Shown here piece by piece: positions 63,420 to 64,000 of a stretch of 64,000 nt of DNA. Position numbers and translations under genes: made by a program. Positions within the stretch are counted from its first letter, which is position 1; each line of letters begins with the position of its first letter. The notes beneath the pieces were generated by a model that searched no databases, was not told the DNA's origin, and was given only the letters and a program-made list of their open reading frames with translations. Origin of the DNA: Prosapia bicincta (Eukaryota > Arthropoda > Insecta > Hemiptera > Cercopidae); NCBI GenBank assembly GCA_036971475.1, contig JBAIZL010000006.1:1888501-1952500 (forward strand), given 5' to 3'.

Positions 63420-63735
63420 TATTAACTAAATGAGAAAATTGTCGTCATCGAGTCAAAGATATTTAATAGCGCAACGTTTTGGCAACTAGTTCTTTGCCCT
63501 TATCAAGCCTGTTGTGCTATAAAGCAAAAATTAGTAGAGTTATAGCTCAAAAGAAGTTCTTAGTGAAGTGAGAGGGTTAGACATTTTGTCTCCTTACATT
63601 ATACATTTTAATGTTAAATGTAAAGACTTGGTTATTCATAGTACAACAGGCTTGATAAGGGAACTAGTTGCCGAAACGTTCCATTATTGAAATAAATATC
63701 TTTGATCAACCGTTTTATCATTTAGTTAACACTTT
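63420..63735. repeat. Foldback element with decayed ribozyme-like motif
   Basis: Arms around ATTTAATAGCGCAACGTTTT (left) and ACGTTCCATTATTGAAATAA (right) are inverted. The motif reads CTTGATAAGGGAACTAGTTG then CCGAAACGTT on the plus strand at about 63653-63683, and in mirror on the left. CTGATGA has become CTTGATAA in both arms. Confidence 0.65.
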
Positions 63736-64000
63736 AAATATTCTGAATAAGTATGTATACATTTTCTTCTATTCTAGAGTTAACTCTCGTGGTTTTAATT
63801 TTATTTTCCAATTAAATCCAGGTATTAGGTATAAATGTATGTACACACTGTAACAACAAAAATATAAAAGTATCCAATAACAGTGGTTACGCTTATTTAA
63901 AAGTCTGTAAATACAAACCTAGCGTCAGTGTGAATGAATTCTCTTTGGCAACGAATTGGTCCTGTGCGGCGCGACTTACTCTGGCTATTTAAAAACTAGG
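63736..64000. other. AT-rich non-coding DNA
   Basis: Nothing recognised to the window edge. Confidence 0.4.

Overview
The window looks like a gene-poor stretch of a large, strongly AT-rich arthropod genome, most likely an insect. The protein evidence is a chitin-binding CPAP3/obstructor-type cuticular protein split into exons, a Na+/K+-ATPase alpha subunit, an I/LOA/jockey-group non-LTR retrotransposon, a mariner relic and a DUF7869-like transposon relic. A hemipteran is a guess from the repeat style only; I cannot name the species.

Layout. From 1 to 35.5 kb the window is dominated by one minus-strand gene for a secreted CPAP3 protein. A TATA+Inr promoter and a signal-peptide exon lie at about 35.42-35.52 kb. 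A ~30.3 kb first intron follows, then an exon with chitin-binding domain 1 (4836-5147) and an exon with domain 2 (2136-2336). The third domain should lie beyond the left edge. Both splice junctions are phase 1 and consistent. The giant intron is filled with microsatellites, satellites (193-, 57-, 88- and 49-bp units), foldback elements, copies of a (TA)n-associated repeat family, a Helitron-like element and relic transposase genes.

From 39.0 to 42.1 kb there is an intact, intronless Na+/K+-ATPase alpha paralogue (1014 aa, minus strand). It is altered at positions that contact cardiotonic steroids. From 42.5 to 57 kb come minisatellites (20-, 18- and 41-bp units), a probable signal-peptide first exon on the plus strand (50672-50734), a three-unit array of hairpins and (TA)n tracts (51.3-52.2 kb) and a deleted mariner. 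A complete ~5.19 kb non-LTR retrotransposon (57596-62782) with a 12-bp target duplication sits inside a copy of the (TA)n-associated repeat; an uninterrupted copy near 28.4 kb shows the empty site.

Most notable observation. Long foldback elements scattered through the window carry a ~45-nt motif with the hammerhead-ribozyme core CTGANGA ... GAA. In seven loci with an intact core (eight including the mirror copy of one palindrome) the flanks are complementary to each other, stem II is complementary, and the segment after GAA is wholly or largely self-complementary. Pairing is kept while sequence changes, i.e. covariation. This fits the minimal, dimer-type hammerheads described for Penelope-like retroelements. 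No Penelope reverse transcriptase is present, so these look like non-autonomous derivatives. One copy lies in a 264-bp palindrome with 126-bp arms that are identical. A 193-bp x5 tandem array carries a decayed relative of the motif.
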